Source: Palsa-504 sp963800415
GTDB taxonomy: Bacteria > Actinomycetota > Actinomycetes > Streptosporangiales > Streptosporangiaceae
Length of the DNA stretch: 64,000 bases
Assembly: GCA_963800415.1 (NCBI GenBank)
Contig: CAWDBS010000049.1
Coordinates: forward strand, 13,648-77,647
Direction of reading: 5' to 3'
Below the pieces are notes generated by a model. That model saw only the letters and a list, made by a program, of their open reading frames with translations, did no database searches and was not told the DNA's origin. How positions within the stretch are numbered: position 1 is the stretch's first letter; every line of letters starts with the position of its first letter. Of the stretch, positions 51,390 through 62,190 are shown piece after piece. The position numbers were made by a program, and so were the translations under genes.

Positions 51390-51908
51390 TGCTCCGCGGC
51401 GGGATCCTCAGGGATGCTCTACCGGCGATGGCGCGCCTGGAGTGGGCGGACCGGGTCCGCTCGGGACGGGCGCTAGTTCAGCCTTCCTGGTGCGCGCACG
51501 AGTCGGATCAGCTCGTGGGCTTGTCGACGATCCGGTGCCCGTGAACCGGCCCCGAGTCATGCGCAGGCGTCCGTGAGGGCGCAGGTGAAGCGTTGACAGG
51601 GGTACGCGCAGGCGGGGCTATTGAGCCGCGAAATGTCGACGTCCGGGGTGCCGACGCCGTGTCTCTGAGCGGAAGGCAACATCGCCGTCAGCGTCAGCGC
51701 GAGCTGGCGGCGGACCCCGCGGCTCGCTACAGATAGTGACAGCTCGCCAGTCGCGCGGCACGCGATATCCGCCTTATTGGGGGTGCAGGATCCTCGACGG
51801 TGTTCCGCTGGGGCGCGCAGAACGGAATGATCTGCGTGCATGGCAGTTTCTGGAACCGGCGCCTTATGCCGCGCGCGTTGCCGCGCGGGAGGCGGGTAAG
51901 GTTCCGGC
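51390..51908. other. Stretch without a supported gene
   Basis: Codon bias is absent in all six frames over these 519 bases. A plus-strand stretch near 51570-51640 gives EALTGVRAGGAIEPRNVD, which I have seen near other mobile sequences, but cannot confirm it. GC content falls between 51720 and 51860. Confidence 0.45.
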
Positions 51909-52454
51909 ATGGCTGTCTCGTCACTGATGGTCCCGCTCGGCACGCAGGCGCCCGGCTTCACCCTCCCCGACACCAGCGGTGTGATGACAGGCCTTGACGA
52001 CTTCGCCGCCGCGCCCGCATTGCTGGTCGCCTTCTTGTGCAACCACTGTCCCTATGTCCGCCACATCGAGACCGGGCTGGGCGCGCTGCTGTCGCGCTAC
52101 CCTGACCTGGCCGTAGTGGGCATCTGCACCAACGACGCCGATGCCTATCCCGGTGACCGGCCGCAGGAGCTTGCCGGGCAGGCCCGGCGCGCCGGCTGGG
52201 CTTTCCCGTACCTAGTCGACGCCGGCCAGGCTGCCGGCCGCGCTTACCATGCGGCCTGCACGCCAGACTTCTTCCTCTACGACAGCGCGCGCCGGCTGGC
52301 CTACCGCGGAGCGTTCGACCAGTCCACACCCGGTAACGGCAAGCCGGTCACCGGCGAGCTGCTCCGCGCGGCCATCGAGCTGACCCTGGCCGGCCAGCCG
52401 GTGCCCGAGCCGCACCGGCCCAGCATGGGCTGCTCCATCAAATGGCGGTCCTGA
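51909..52454 (+). CDS. Thioredoxin-fold (AhpC/TSA, redoxin) protein
   Basis: The 181-residue protein has a redoxin fold: VPLGTQAPGFTLPDTSGV, LLVAFLCNHCPYVRHIE with the CxxC of the family, VVGICTNDADAYPGDRPQEL and FPYLVDAGQAAGRAYHAACTPDFFLYD. It probably reduces thiols or peroxides in the cytosol. ATG 51909 lacks a strong ribosome site. It lies between the DUF2637 gene and the integrase remnant and has the codon use of its neighbours, so it may be cargo or host sequence. Confidence 0.88.
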   Translation: MAVSSLMVPLGTQAPGFTLPDTSGVMTGLDDFAAAPALLVAFLCNHCPYVRHIETGLGALLSRYPDLAVVGICTNDADAYPGDRPQELAGQARRAGWAFPYLVDAGQAAGRAYHAACTPDFFLYDSARRLAYRGAFDQSTPGNGKPVTGELLRAAIELTLAGQPVPEPHRPSMGCSIKWRS

Positions 52455-52553
52455 CCGTCTTCATGACCAGCCCAGCCCTAGCGCCGCGTCTTCCGCCCGG
52501 CGTGCGACGGGCGGCACCCGCCAGCGAAGGGCAGGGGAGACAGGCTGGTTGTC

Positions 52554-53138
52554 GTGGACGCCGCGGCATGGCCAGGCATCCCGGTCGCGTCGTGGCCGCC
52601 AGCGGTGCCCGGGAAGCCGTTCGTTCCCCCGTCCGGCCGGGGCTCACCCCGGCTGATCAGTACCGGGAACTCGGGGCGCTGCCAAGCCTGCGGGTACGCG
52701 GTCAGGTTGCGCCTCGACGGGAGGACCATCGCCCACAAGAACGCTGCCGGCGACTGCCCCGGCAGCGGCGAGCAGCCCGCTAGCGACGCGCCGCTGGCCT
52801 GCTGGCTGCCGGTCAAGGACGGGCTGACGCCTCACGGCCTCAGACACAGCCACAAGACATGGATGGCTGAGGGCGGCATTCCCGAGATCCTGGCCGAGCA
52901 GCGGCTAGGGCATCAGGTGCCCGGGATGCGCGGCCTGTACGCCCACGCCTCGCAGCGGATGCGCGACGAGCTGACCGCCGACCTTCAGGCCCGGTGGGAG
53001 GAATCCCTGCAGGAGCGTGCCGCCATCGACCCGCACTCTACGGTCCCGCTGCTCGACACCCTGCTGGCGCCATTCCGGACCGAACCAGCCGGGCACCCCA
53101 GGTCGGCATCCTCCCGGCTGACCATTGCCGCTAACTAA
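52554..53138 (+). pseudogene. Tyrosine integrase, C-terminal part with embedded Cys segment
   Basis: The frame retains the second half of an actinomycete tyrosine recombinase: the second Arg box GLTPHGLRHSHKTWM, RLGHQVPGM and the catalytic Tyr in RGLYAHASQRM. The N-terminal core-binding domain and the first Arg box are missing. Ahead of the catalytic part lies a Cys-containing segment (GRCQACGYAVRLRLDG and DCPGSG) like that inserted in the catalytic domain of some AICE integrases. The truncated protein should be inactive. It marks one end of the integrated element. Confidence 0.75.
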
Positions 53139-53706
53139 CACGATGTCATCGGTCTATTTATCCGGGTACGGATCGGTGATCAGTGGCAACGTTCTTTCGT
53201 GACGGCTATCCCAGGCCGTGCCGCCCGGCTTTCAGGATCACGAAGACATCCGAGGCAGTATGCATGCAGGACGCCCTCAGCGAATGGCCGACGACGGCCA
53301 GACGCCGGGTTTGTGGCGACGACCACGGAACGTGATTCACTCGGTCGGCCCGGCGGACACGAAGTTCGCACAGAACCATGCCGACTCGGTGTGCGGTTAC
53401 CGGACTGAGCGTGAGGTAGTCGGCCAGCACAGATCCGCCAGTTCGGTTCGGGTTTCTGCCATGAGATCGAGTGCTGCGCCGGGGAACGTCCGCTAGGACG
53501 GCTTTGTATGTGCGTGATGGTCGAACTCGCTGGATCTGGGCATCTGAGACCGACAATGGCGGCGACCCAGAACGCGTGGCCCAGGAACTCCGGTCATTCT
53601 TCGCGAGCTGAGCCAGGCCCGGGTCGTGGTGCGGCGCTTCCCGCACTCGCTCTGAAGGAGCACATCACGACCCGGGGCGGTGGGTCTGATAGGGGGTCGG
53701 CAGTGG
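53139..53706. other. Stretch without a supported gene
   Basis: These 568 bases have lower GC than the surroundings and no conserved frame. This would be the natural place for the second attachment site of the element; I searched for the T-arm sequence AGGGGTTCAAATCCCC in both directions here and did not see it. Confidence 0.5.
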
Positions 53707-53997
53707 TTATGTCACCTTGGCGCCGAGTTCGAGCACGTTGGTGTCGAACCCGATATAGGTCTCCTCGGGGCCGGGTTTTACGCCTGCCTGCTGGAACGCC
53801 GGCATGAGCCGCTCGGCTGCGAAGCGGTCGGCGTGGGCTTTGCTGTCCCAGACGTCTACGATGTGCAAGGCGCTGTCGGCCTCTCCGACGATGAGGGCGA
53901 GGCGACCGGCTGGGGGCTCGGGGCCGAGCACGTCGGCGACCGCCTGATAATCGCCGAGGCTGTGGCCGGGAACGTGGCTGATGTGGGTGTACGGCAT
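53707..53997 (-). CDS. Small alpha/beta-barrel (ABM/Dabb-like) protein
   Basis: A 96-residue protein with alternating strands and helices (YTHISHVPGHSLGDYQAVAD, GRLALIVGEADSALHIVDVW, HADRFAAERLMPAFQQAG), resembling antibiotic-biosynthesis monooxygenase or stress-barrel small proteins. No catalytic residues are diagnostic. ATG 53997 has AAGGAG nine bases upstream. It is alone and points away from the divergent stretch to its right. Confidence 0.65.
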   Translation of the reverse strand: MPYTHISHVPGHSLGDYQAVADVLGPEPPAGRLALIVGEADSALHIVDVWDSKAHADRFAAERLMPAFQQAGVKPGPEETYIGFDTNVLELGAKVT

Positions 53998-54082
53998 CGT
54001 GTTCTCCTTTTGGTTGTGGTTGTTCAAGGAGAACGATGACAGGAGACGGCGTGGCGTTCGTCCGCCGAATTACTCAATCGCG

Positions 54083-56930
54083 TTACTCATCTAGCTGGCG
54101 GGCGATGACCCATGACGTGATCTGGCTGCGGTTTGAGAAGCCGAGCTTGGTGAGGATGTGCTGCACGTGGTTCTGGGCGGTCCGCTCCGACAGGAACAGG
54201 GCCGAGGCGACCTCGCGGTTGGACTTGCCCGCCGCGACCAGCCCGGCCACCTCCAGCTCTCGCGCCGTCAGCGTTGACGCCGCCGCCGGCTGACGGGCGG
54301 CCCTTGGGCAAGGGCCCGGGCCCGCTGCAGCCAAGGGTGCATCCCGAGTTTGGACGCGGCGGCTGCGGCACGCTGGGCAAGCTGGCGGGCCCGCTCGGCA
54401 TCGTCGTCGCCGCCCCGCCGGGCCAGCGCGGCGGCCAGCTCACAGTCCGCCTCGACGGCGAAGGCGGTGGCGCCCATGGCCCGGCTCACCTCGCCCGCGG
54501 CCGTGAGCTCCGATTCGGCCTCGTTCCAACGCCTGAGGTGGGCGGCGGTCCGGCCGCTGTGCAGCTCAACCGGACCGAAGTAGCTAGCGTTGCCCGCCCC
54601 CGTGACGGCATGACGGCCCCGGTTGGCCAGCAGCCGGTCGCGCAGCAAGGCGACATCATCATCCTCGCCGAGGGCAACCGCCACCACCGACCCGACGACC
54701 CAGGCCGGGACCCTGAAGTAGGGCGGCGGCCGCCACGAGGCCGCCGGGCCGGCCCGCCGGTAAGCCACCGCCGCATCGTCCAGCCGGCCGGACTCCGCCA
54801 GTACCAGGGCGGGACCGATATGGCCGAACAGCTCGTTACGCACCTCAGTGGTGTCAGGAGGCGTACCGGCCAGCACTGTGAGTGCACCGGTCCGGTCGTG
54901 ACCGATGTGGTGGCCAAGCGCCGTGACCAGGCTCAGGTAGGTGCCCAGCGCTCCCGGGTGGCCGACGGCGCGGAGAGTGTCGAACGCGGCCCGGCCCAAC
55001 TCCCGGGCCGAGGTGAACTCGCCGCGTGCCTGGGCCAGCGCCGCCTTGGTGCACAGCAGATGCCACACAGGGAAGGGGCCGCCGACTTGCCTGGCGCACC
55101 ATTCCAGCCGCCCGAGCGTCGCCGCGATCCCGGCCAGATCGCCACGTTCCCACAGGGTATCGACGACCCACAGCCGGCCCCGCAGTTCCACCGTTGCGCG
55201 CCGCCGGGCAACACCGATCTCAACCATCCGCGCGGCGATGATGTCGCGCTCGGCCAGGTTTTCCGGGGCGCTGCACGCCAACTGGCGGGCGCCCAGGGCG
55301 GCGATGACCGCGGTGCCGTCGGCCGATCGGTCGGCGAGCGCCAGCGCCGTCCGGCTGGCCTGGTCGGCGGCGGCGTGCTCACCGAGGTAAATTGACGCCT
55401 CGGTGGCCCGAGCCAGCAGCCGCGCCCGATACGCCGTCTCCGACTCGGGGGCTGCTGACAGGGCGTCATCGCACCAGCGGCGCACATTGAGATCCCAGGC
55501 CAGGTCGCCGATCGGTTCGACGGTGAGGGCAACATCACCAACCAGATCGGGCCGCCCGATGCGATGCGCGATGGCGACGGCCTTCTCGCACGCCGTCCGG
55601 CAACCTTCCAGGTCGCTCGACCGCCACTGGGCGTCGGCGAGGTCGATCAGCAAGCGGCAACGCTGCTCCTCGCCCAGGTCGGGGTCGCCGATATCCAGCG
55701 CCATCTGAAACAGGCGGGTCCCTCCTCATAAGCCAGGCCCCGCACCGCTTCGTGCCCAGCCCTGCTGGCCCACTCGACGGCGTTGGCCCGCTCGCCGGTG
55801 ACCGCGACCGCGGCCCAGTGCCGGGCTAGATCGGCCAGCCGGGGGCGCAGGTCGCCGGCATAGCTACGCTCGATCGCCTGCGCGGCCATCCGGTGCAGGT
55901 CAACTTTCTCCGCTACCGGCAGGCCGGTCTCCACAGCGTCGCGTACCAGGCCATGAGCGAAGCGCCACGCGCCCGCCGTCGCGGTCGCTTCCAGCAAGCC
56001 GGAGTCCCTCGCCTCTTCGAATGGCTGCATGCAGGCCATGACCGGCTGATCGATAAGGGAGGCGACCACCTCGACCGCGAACTGCTCGCCCAGCACGGCA
56101 GCGGCCCCCAGCAGCCGCCGGGTCAGCGGCGCGAGCCGCTCGATGCGAGCGGTAATCAGGCCGGTTACCGAGGCCGGTACCGTCACATCGCTCCCGGCCG
56201 AAGCCGCCAGATTCCGCGCCACCTCCCGCACGAAGAACGGATTGCCGCCGGTCATGCTGTGCAGCGCCGCCCCGACCGCGCCGGGCAGGGGCCGGTCCGA
56301 GATGGCCTCGGCGCAGCGGGCCGTGTCAGCCGCCGACAGCCCGCTCAGCTCGATCTGCTCAGTGACCGGCTCGCGAATGAGGTCTGGCAAAACGACCCGC
56401 CAGCCGGCGGTGGTGTCGGCTCTCGTCGTCCGGTAGGTCGCCACCACGAGCAACCGAACCTCGCGCAACTCCCGGGCCACGTGCCGCAGCAGCAGCAGCG
56501 ACGGCTGATCCGCCCAGTGCACATCGTCCAGGACCAGCAACACCGCCCCGCCAGCCGCCGCCGCGAACAATTGCCGGGTCGCGTCGTCAAAAAGCGCGAA
56601 GCGCTCCGCCGCCTGCCCCAGCTCGCCCCGGTTAATGCCACTGGCGGACAGGACCGCAGAAGACGGCAACGCCTGTCGCCACAGCCAGAACGGCGGAGCA
56701 CCGCCGTCTTCCGGCGCCCGCGCCCACACCACCCCCGCGCCGTAGCTCGCCGAGGCCACCTCCGCCAGCTCCGACGCCAGGCGGGTCTTGCCGATCCCCG
56801 GCTCACCACCGCACAACACCAGCCTGGGCTGCCCTTCGACCGCCGCCGTGAGCCAGCCGCGCAAGTACGCCAGCTCCCGGCGCCGACCCACGAACTCGTC
56901 CCGGACCACAGCTTCGACCTTACGTGCCAA
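54083..56930 (-). pseudogene. LAL (LuxR) regulator broken by two frameshifts
   Basis: Three frames form one gene. Part one (56930 to about 55715): an AAA module, EFVGRRRELAYLRGWL, Walker A GGEPGIGKTRLAS and Walker B LLVLDDVHWADQP. Part two (about 55712 to 54290): a TPR-type middle starting LFQMALDIGDPDLGEE. Part three (to 54083): the LuxR helix-turn-helix LTARELEVAGLVAAGKSNRE and LSERTAQNHVQHILTKLG. Frame changes fall near 55710 and 54290. The joined length of about 948 residues is normal for the family. It may be a pseudogene or carry indel errors. Confidence 0.85.
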
Positions 56931-57108
56931 GTCCCGGCGACGACGCCGGGCGGGGATAGCCCGACGTGCGACAGGCCAGCCCGAACCTCGCTCAGAACGC
57001 CTGCCACCATCAGGTCAGAGCCGGGCGGTGCCTCCTGACGCGGCCGCGGGGCCTTCGGTGCAACCGCGTGTGGTGGCACGGACAGCAAGTGGCGTCTTGC
57101 TCATCAGA

Positions 57109-59871
57109 TCATCCGGGGGCCAGGTCGTGTGCGGCTGCCTGTGCGGCTAGTTCGGCGCGGGTAGTGATGCCGAGCTTGGCGAAGATGTGGGTCAGGTGCA
57201 CCTTGACGGTGCCGGGGGCGATGAACAGCCGCTGGGCGATGGCGTCGTTGCGCAGGCCTTCGCCGACGAGGCGGATGACCTCCCGTTCGGCGGGGGTCAG
57301 GCTGGCCCAGCCGGTGGCGGGTCGTTTGCGTCCGCCGCCCTTGCGGGCGGCGTAGGCCACTGCCTCGTCGAGGGTGAGTTGCTGGCCTTCGTCCCATGCC
57401 TGGGTGAAGCGGTCGTCGCCGAGGATCTGCCGGGCCTGGGGGGGCGGGCGGCGGCGCCGCGGTTGGCGGTGAATCCGGGGGTCAGGTATTGCAGTGGCCG
57501 CCGGGCCGCGGCGGCGGCGGCGAGCAGGCGGGCGGCGTCGGGGAAGCGCTCGCGGGCGGCGGCGAGCACGCCGAGGAGCTCGATGCCATCGCTGGCGTCC
57601 ATCCGGTCGCCGCCGCGGTGCCATTGCACGGTGGCCTCCCGGGCCAGGTGCTCGGCGTCGGCGAACTCGCCCCGGTGCCAGGCCATGACACCCTCGGCGT
57701 AGCGCAGCGCAGCGGCGATGAGCGCCTGGCGGCGCCCGCCGAGCTCGGCACGCGCCTCGCCGACGGCGGCAGCCGCCGTGGCCAGGTCACCGGCGCCGGC
57801 GGCCAGGCAGGCCAGGCAGGCCAGGGCGGTGGGAACGAACATGACCACCTCGGCGCGGCGCCCGCCGTCGGCGGCACGGCGCAGCGCGCCGACGACGGCA
57901 GCGATATCGTCCCGGGCGGCGGCGACGCGCGCTTCAGCCAGCGAAGCGAGGACTTCCACCCCCCGGACGGCGTCCTGTCCCGCGGCCCAGCACAATCCGA
58001 CCTCGGTTTCGGCCGCGTCGAGCTCGCCCAAAGTGGCGAACAGCCGTGCCCGCAGATGGCGCATCACCATCTCGGTGAAGCGGTCCGAGTGCGCCGCCGT
58101 CAGATTCGCAGCCTCGTCGAGCGCGGCTACGGTGGCAGGCTGGATGCCCAGCCCGGCGATCGTGCACATTGACCAGGCGGACAACGCGAGGGCCAGCCCT
58201 TCCCGGCCAACCGCGGTCCGGGCGAGCTCAATCGCGAGCCGGCCGATGCCGGTCCTGCTCGGCCAGGTCGCCGGCCAGGAAGGCCGCGTTAGCCAGCATG
58301 ACTTCGGCCCGTGCCGCGAGCGCCGGATCGGCCGGGCCGGACAGGACCCGGCTGGCTTCGAGTTCGGCGACGATCCGGTCCGCGTCGCCCGCGGACCAGG
58401 CCAGGCCGGCCAGCAGGTTGCGGCCCCAGACCTCCAGCTGCGGTTCGCCGGCCTGCCGGGCACAGGCGACGCCGTCGGCGGCCAGCGGGGCCGCCCGCCG
58501 GTTGTCGCCCCGGCTGTAGGCCGACCAGGCGCCGCCGAGCAGCACCCGGGCCTGGATACCGGGAGCCGCTTCGGCCGGGACGCCGGCCGCCGTGGTCAGG
58601 AACTGGCTCGCTTCGCTGCACCGGCCGGTGGCGATCCACCACCGGGCCAGCCGGGCGGCCAGCTCCCGTCCCGCCTCCGGCTCGGCGCCGCCCAGCGCCC
58701 AGGACAACGCGGCACGGATGCTGGCCTGCCCGGCGGACAGCCGGCCGGACCAGCCGGCCCGCTCGGCGCCCGGCGGGGCCGCCTCCGCCGACCGGGCCAC
58801 CTCCAGCGCCCATTCCAGCAGCCGGGCGTGCACCGCCGTCTCCTCACCGGAAGCGGCCAGCCGGCCGACGGCGAACTGGCGGACCGTCTCCAGCAGCCAA
58901 TAGCGCACCACCGGGCCGGCTTGGACCTGCACCAGCGACTTGCCGGCCAGGCTGGCCAGCAGGCCGGCGACCGCCTGCGGCGCCAGTAGCTCGCCGCCGC
59001 AAACCCGCTCGGCCACCTCCAGGTCGAATCCGCCGCGCAGCACCGACAGCCGGGCCAGCAACCGCCGTTCGGCCTCGCCGAGCAGGTCATAGCTCCAGGA
59101 CACCAAGGCCTCGAGCGAGCGGTGCCGGCCCGGCCGGGCCGCGCCGCCAGACAGCAGCCCGGGGTGGCCCTCCAGGCGGGCCGCGAGCTGCACAGGCCCG
59201 AGCGCCGGGCACCGCGCCGCGGCCAGCTCGATGGCCAGCGGCATGCCGTCCAGCCGGGAGCACACCTCGGCGACCGCGGCCGCGTCGCCGTCGGTCAGCG
59301 CGAACGCCGGGCTCGCCGCCCGGGCCCGAGTCACGAACAAGCGGCCAGCCTCCGACGCGGCCACCGCGCGGACCGACCCGTCCTCAGGCAGGCCCAGCGG
59401 CGGCACCGGGAAGACCAGCTCACCGGGCACGTCCAGGCGTTCCCGGCTAGTGGCCAGGATGCGCACCCGGGGACACTGCCCGGCCAGCATGACCACCACC
59501 TGGCCGGCCGCCCCTAGGACGTGCTCGCAGTTGTCCAGCACGATCAGCAGCTCGCGGCCGGCCAGCACCCGCACGATGGCCGCCATCGGGTCCGCGGCAT
59601 CTCGTTCCGGCACGCCCAGCGCCTCCGCGACGGACGCGGGAACCAGCGCGGCATCGGTGAGAGAGGCCAGCTCGACCAGCCAGGCACCGTCCTCGAAACC
59701 GTCGGCGGCCAGCGCCGCCACCCGCAGGGCCAGCCGGGACTTGCCGCACCCGCCGGGACCGGTCAGCGTCACCACGCGGGAAGCGCGCAGGCCGTCAAGG
59801 ACCGCGGCAATCTGCGGACCGCGGCCGACCAGCGAGCTCACCTCGGCCGGCAACCCCGGCTGCCACCGCAC
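57109..59871 (-). pseudogene. Second LuxR/NB-ARC-type regulator broken by two frameshifts
   Basis: Three frames again form one gene. Part one (from GTG 59871, about 59871 to 58250): RWQPGLPAEVSSLVGRG, Walker A TGPGGCGKSRLAL, Walker B LIVLDNCEHVLG and the SSRL-type DGMPLAIELAAAR segment. Part two (58250 to about 57440): TPR-like helices beginning GIGRLAIELARTAVG. Part three (to 57109): LuxR helix-turn-helix LTPAEREVIRLVGEGLRND, then IAPGTVKVHLTHIFAKLG. The breaks lie in G/C runs near 58250 and 57430-57445. The joined length is about 920 residues. The GTG start is uncertain. Confidence 0.82.
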
Positions 59872-60180
59872 AAGACCTGACGTCTGGACACCCCCTTCAC
59901 CGTCTCGGCCGGTAGCACGTTTCCTATCACCCGGCTGACCGCCTCCTATGACCTGGCCGGGCCAGAGATACCTCCTTCGGCAGATGCTGGCACGAACCCG
60001 AACCGCAAGTCTGTTCCTCACCGGCACATCACCGATCCGGGAGGACCTGATGAACCGCACCTCACGCGAGCCGGCAGTGCTCACTATGACTCGCTGCTGG
60101 CAGAACTGTCCACGCTGTCGGCATCGCACGGCCACGGCATCCGCCCGTGCGCCTGGGCCACGCGATCAACGGAGGCCACG
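59872..60180. other. Intergenic stretch of about 310 bases
   Basis: No gene is supported. It holds the divergent promoters of the broken LuxR gene and the following small gene. A plus-strand frame gives DSLLAELSTLSASHGHGIRP without family match. Confidence 0.45.
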
Positions 60181-60663
60181 ATGATGTTCCTTGACTGCCC
60201 GGCCTACCTGGACCACGACGGCACCCTGCGATGCGGGCTGCCCGCCGAGGTCAGATGCCGGTTCATCATGCACTCCACCGACGGGCCCCTCGAAAGCGCC
60301 ATGATCAGGTGCCCGGCCGGCCACTACTTCTGCGGGGCCATCGAATCCCTCACCTGGCACGGCAAGGACAAGCACGACCCGGGCAGCGCCGCAATGACAT
60401 CCCGCGCCGCGCGCGACAGCGTCCAGGGCAGCCATGACAGCCGTCACGGCGGCGGATCCCACTCGGGCGATGTCCCCGCCCAGCCGGAGCGTGACGCCCG
60501 CCGCCCGAACACCGCTCCCGCCTACTACCTGGGCCACCCTGCCGCCCTATGGATCACCGCCATGCGCCTGCACCGCAGGCGCACCGTCCCCCGTTACCCG
60601 ATGAGAGTTGCCGTCAGCGGCGGTAACCCAATCCCGGACTCCGGCGTACTCCGGCATAGTTGA
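60181..60663 (+). CDS. Conserved actinomycete protein of unknown function
   Basis: The first 75 residues (MFLDCPAYLDHDGTLRCGLP, AEVRCRFIMHSTDGPLESAM and CPAGHYFCGAIESLTW) contain five cysteines spaced CP-x10-C-x7-C and CPAGH-x3-C, suggesting a metal site. Similar short proteins occur widely in actinomycetes with this exact beginning. The remaining 85 residues are low-complexity and may be non-functional or part of the protein. ATG 60181 or 60184 are equivalent starts after GGAGGCC. Function unknown. Confidence 0.7.
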   Translation: MMFLDCPAYLDHDGTLRCGLPAEVRCRFIMHSTDGPLESAMIRCPAGHYFCGAIESLTWHGKDKHDPGSAAMTSRAARDSVQGSHDSRHGGGSHSGDVPAQPERDARRPNTAPAYYLGHPAALWITAMRLHRRRTVPRYPMRVAVSGGNPIPDSGVLRHS

Positions 60664-60937
60664 CTCCCCAGTCACCGGCACAGGTCACGGCGGCTGCGCC
60701 CCATCTAACCGCTGCAGGTACCGCCTGTCGCGGTCAGCCGGGTGATCGCGCCCAGATCGCCTAGTTCCGCGCAGACCGCAGACGAATCCGCCATACATCC
60801 CCTGCCGCGCATATCGGCGGCAGTGTGCGCGCTCTCCGTGGCTCTCGTGGTCACTCAGCGTGGTGTCATTCTGTCGACGCGACCCCGGGCACCGCTCGCA
60901 CTGGGCTGGCCGCCGTGTGGCCCGGGCGGGGCCCGGG
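60664..60937. other. Intergenic stretch, nothing recognised
   Basis: About 275 bases separate convergent genes. No clear terminator hairpin or conserved frame is seen. Confidence 0.5.
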
Positions 60938-61717
60938 CTACAAGGTCTGGATCAGGCCGCCGTCGATGACGAAGTCAGCGCCGGTGATGTTCGAGGCGCG
61001 GTCGCTAGCCAGGAAGAGCACCAAGTCAGCTACTTCGTCGGGACGGGTGAAGCGGCCTGTCACCATCTGGCTGGCGGCCTGGCTGGCCACCTCCTGCGGC
61101 GCGGCGCCGGTCGCCGCGCTCACGGTCTGGGCCACTCCGCCCTGCCCGAGCCACAGATCGGTAGCCACCGGGCCGGGGCTGACGGTATTAACGCGAATTC
61201 CCCGGGGCCCGACTTCCTTGGACAGCGCCTTGCAGAAGCTAGCCAGGCCGGCTTTAGCCACGCTGTAGTCCATCACGGCCGGATCGGGCAGCCGGGCGTT
61301 CACTGAGCAGGTGCTGACGATCACGCCGGTGCCCGCGGCGAGCATGGCCGGCAGCGCGGCGCGGGTGGTGCGCACGGCCGCCATCAGGTCCAGTTCGATC
61401 GTGGCGTGCCAGTCCGCATCGGTGATGGACAGGAATCCCCCGGTCCGGGCCGGGGCGCCGCCGACGTTGTTGACCAGGACATCGATCCGGTCTCCGGCCT
61501 GCCCGATCAGCCCGGCCGGGCCCGCGGGGTCAGCCAGATCGGCCAGCACGACCCGCACCTGGCCGGTTCGCGCGAGCTCGTCAAGGCCGCCGGAGGATTT
61601 CCGGGCGCCTACGGTGACCCGCGCACCAGCCGCCGCCAGCCCGCGGACTATGGCCAGGCCGATTCCCTTGCTCCCGCCGGTGACGACGGCACTGCGCCCC
61701 GCCAGACCCAGATCCAT
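60938..61717 (-). CDS. Short-chain dehydrogenase/reductase (SDR)
   Basis: A complete 259-residue classical SDR: cofactor loop VVTGGSKGIGLAIVRGLA, LVNNVGGAPARTG, the catalytic Ser in VIVSTCSVNAR, Tyr and Lys in DYSVAKAG, and the SPGPVATDLW segment after it. It reduces a carbonyl or oxidises an alcohol with NAD(P)H; the substrate is unknown. The ATG at 61717 follows GGAAGGAAGG. It stands alone at the start of a degenerate area. Confidence 0.93.
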   Translation of the reverse strand: MDLGLAGRSAVVTGGSKGIGLAIVRGLAAAGARVTVGARKSSGGLDELARTGQVRVVLADLADPAGPAGLIGQAGDRIDVLVNNVGGAPARTGGFLSITDADWHATIELDLMAAVRTTRAALPAMLAAGTGVIVSTCSVNARLPDPAVMDYSVAKAGLASFCKALSKEVGPRGIRVNTVSPGPVATDLWLGQGGVAQTVSAATGAAPQEVASQAASQMVTGRFTRPDEVADLVLFLASDRASNITGADFVIDGGLIQTL

Positions 61718-62024
61718 GGCGTGCCTTCCTTCCCGATGCCCGCAAGCCTATGAGGCATCTGCGCCAGTCCTCCGGCAGGGTCGGACACGCCGCGGGCACA
61801 CAGACGGACGCTGCCCGCACGTCAGTCGAGCGGCCCGTCCGCGACGGGTGAACATGCGGGAGCTTGTTGTCGCCTGCCCGGCTCGTACGAGATGACCAGA
61901 GCCGAGCCTCGGCCCCATACGCCGCGCCATGATTGCCTTTTACATGCGCGTAGGCAGGGCCACATTCACTGCATGGGGTTGAACGAGGCCGCCGCGTGGG
62001 GGTTGCTGGTGGGTTGGCCGCCGG

Positions 62025-62190
62025 GCTCATCGCCCCGTCGACGGCGGTGGACAACAGCCGCGTTCCGCTGGCCCGGTCGAGCGGCCAGATGGCCAGCCGC
62101 CGGGCGGTGAGGTAATCGACGGCGCTGATCCGGCGTGAGCTGCAGCGATACCGTCATCGATGAGACGCTCGTACAGTGGCAGGTCTGGGA
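62025..62190 (-). pseudogene. Frameshifted fragment of a small actinomycete protein
   Basis: The minus strand reads LPLYERLIDDGIAAAHAGSA and then, in another frame, VDYLTARRLAIWPLDRASG. Joined, these match the beginning of a small conserved actinomycete family. One base indel separates them and the rest of the gene is missing. Function of the parent is unknown. Confidence 0.45.

Larger units (their letters stand above)
50058..53138 (+). mobile_element. Remnant of an actinomycete integrative element (AICE-like)
   Basis: The tRNA 3' half at one side, a small gene plus DUF2637-family gene, and a truncated tyrosine integrase at the other side are components of actinomycete integrative conjugative elements. 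Replication initiator, FtsK-type translocase and excisionase genes are missing, so the element is decayed. A thioredoxin-fold gene lies within. The right boundary is not defined: no second copy of the tRNA 3' half was found. Confidence 0.55.

Noticed and set aside
51557..51720. Sequence like the leader of other mobile elements (EALTGVRAGGAIEPRN)
   Set aside because: Recognition rests on memory of similar translated sequences only; no boundary or gene can be shown.
53206..53646. Minus-strand open frame of 146 codons beside the integrase
   Set aside because: Composition is unlike real genes here and no family is recognised; may be part of the element flank.
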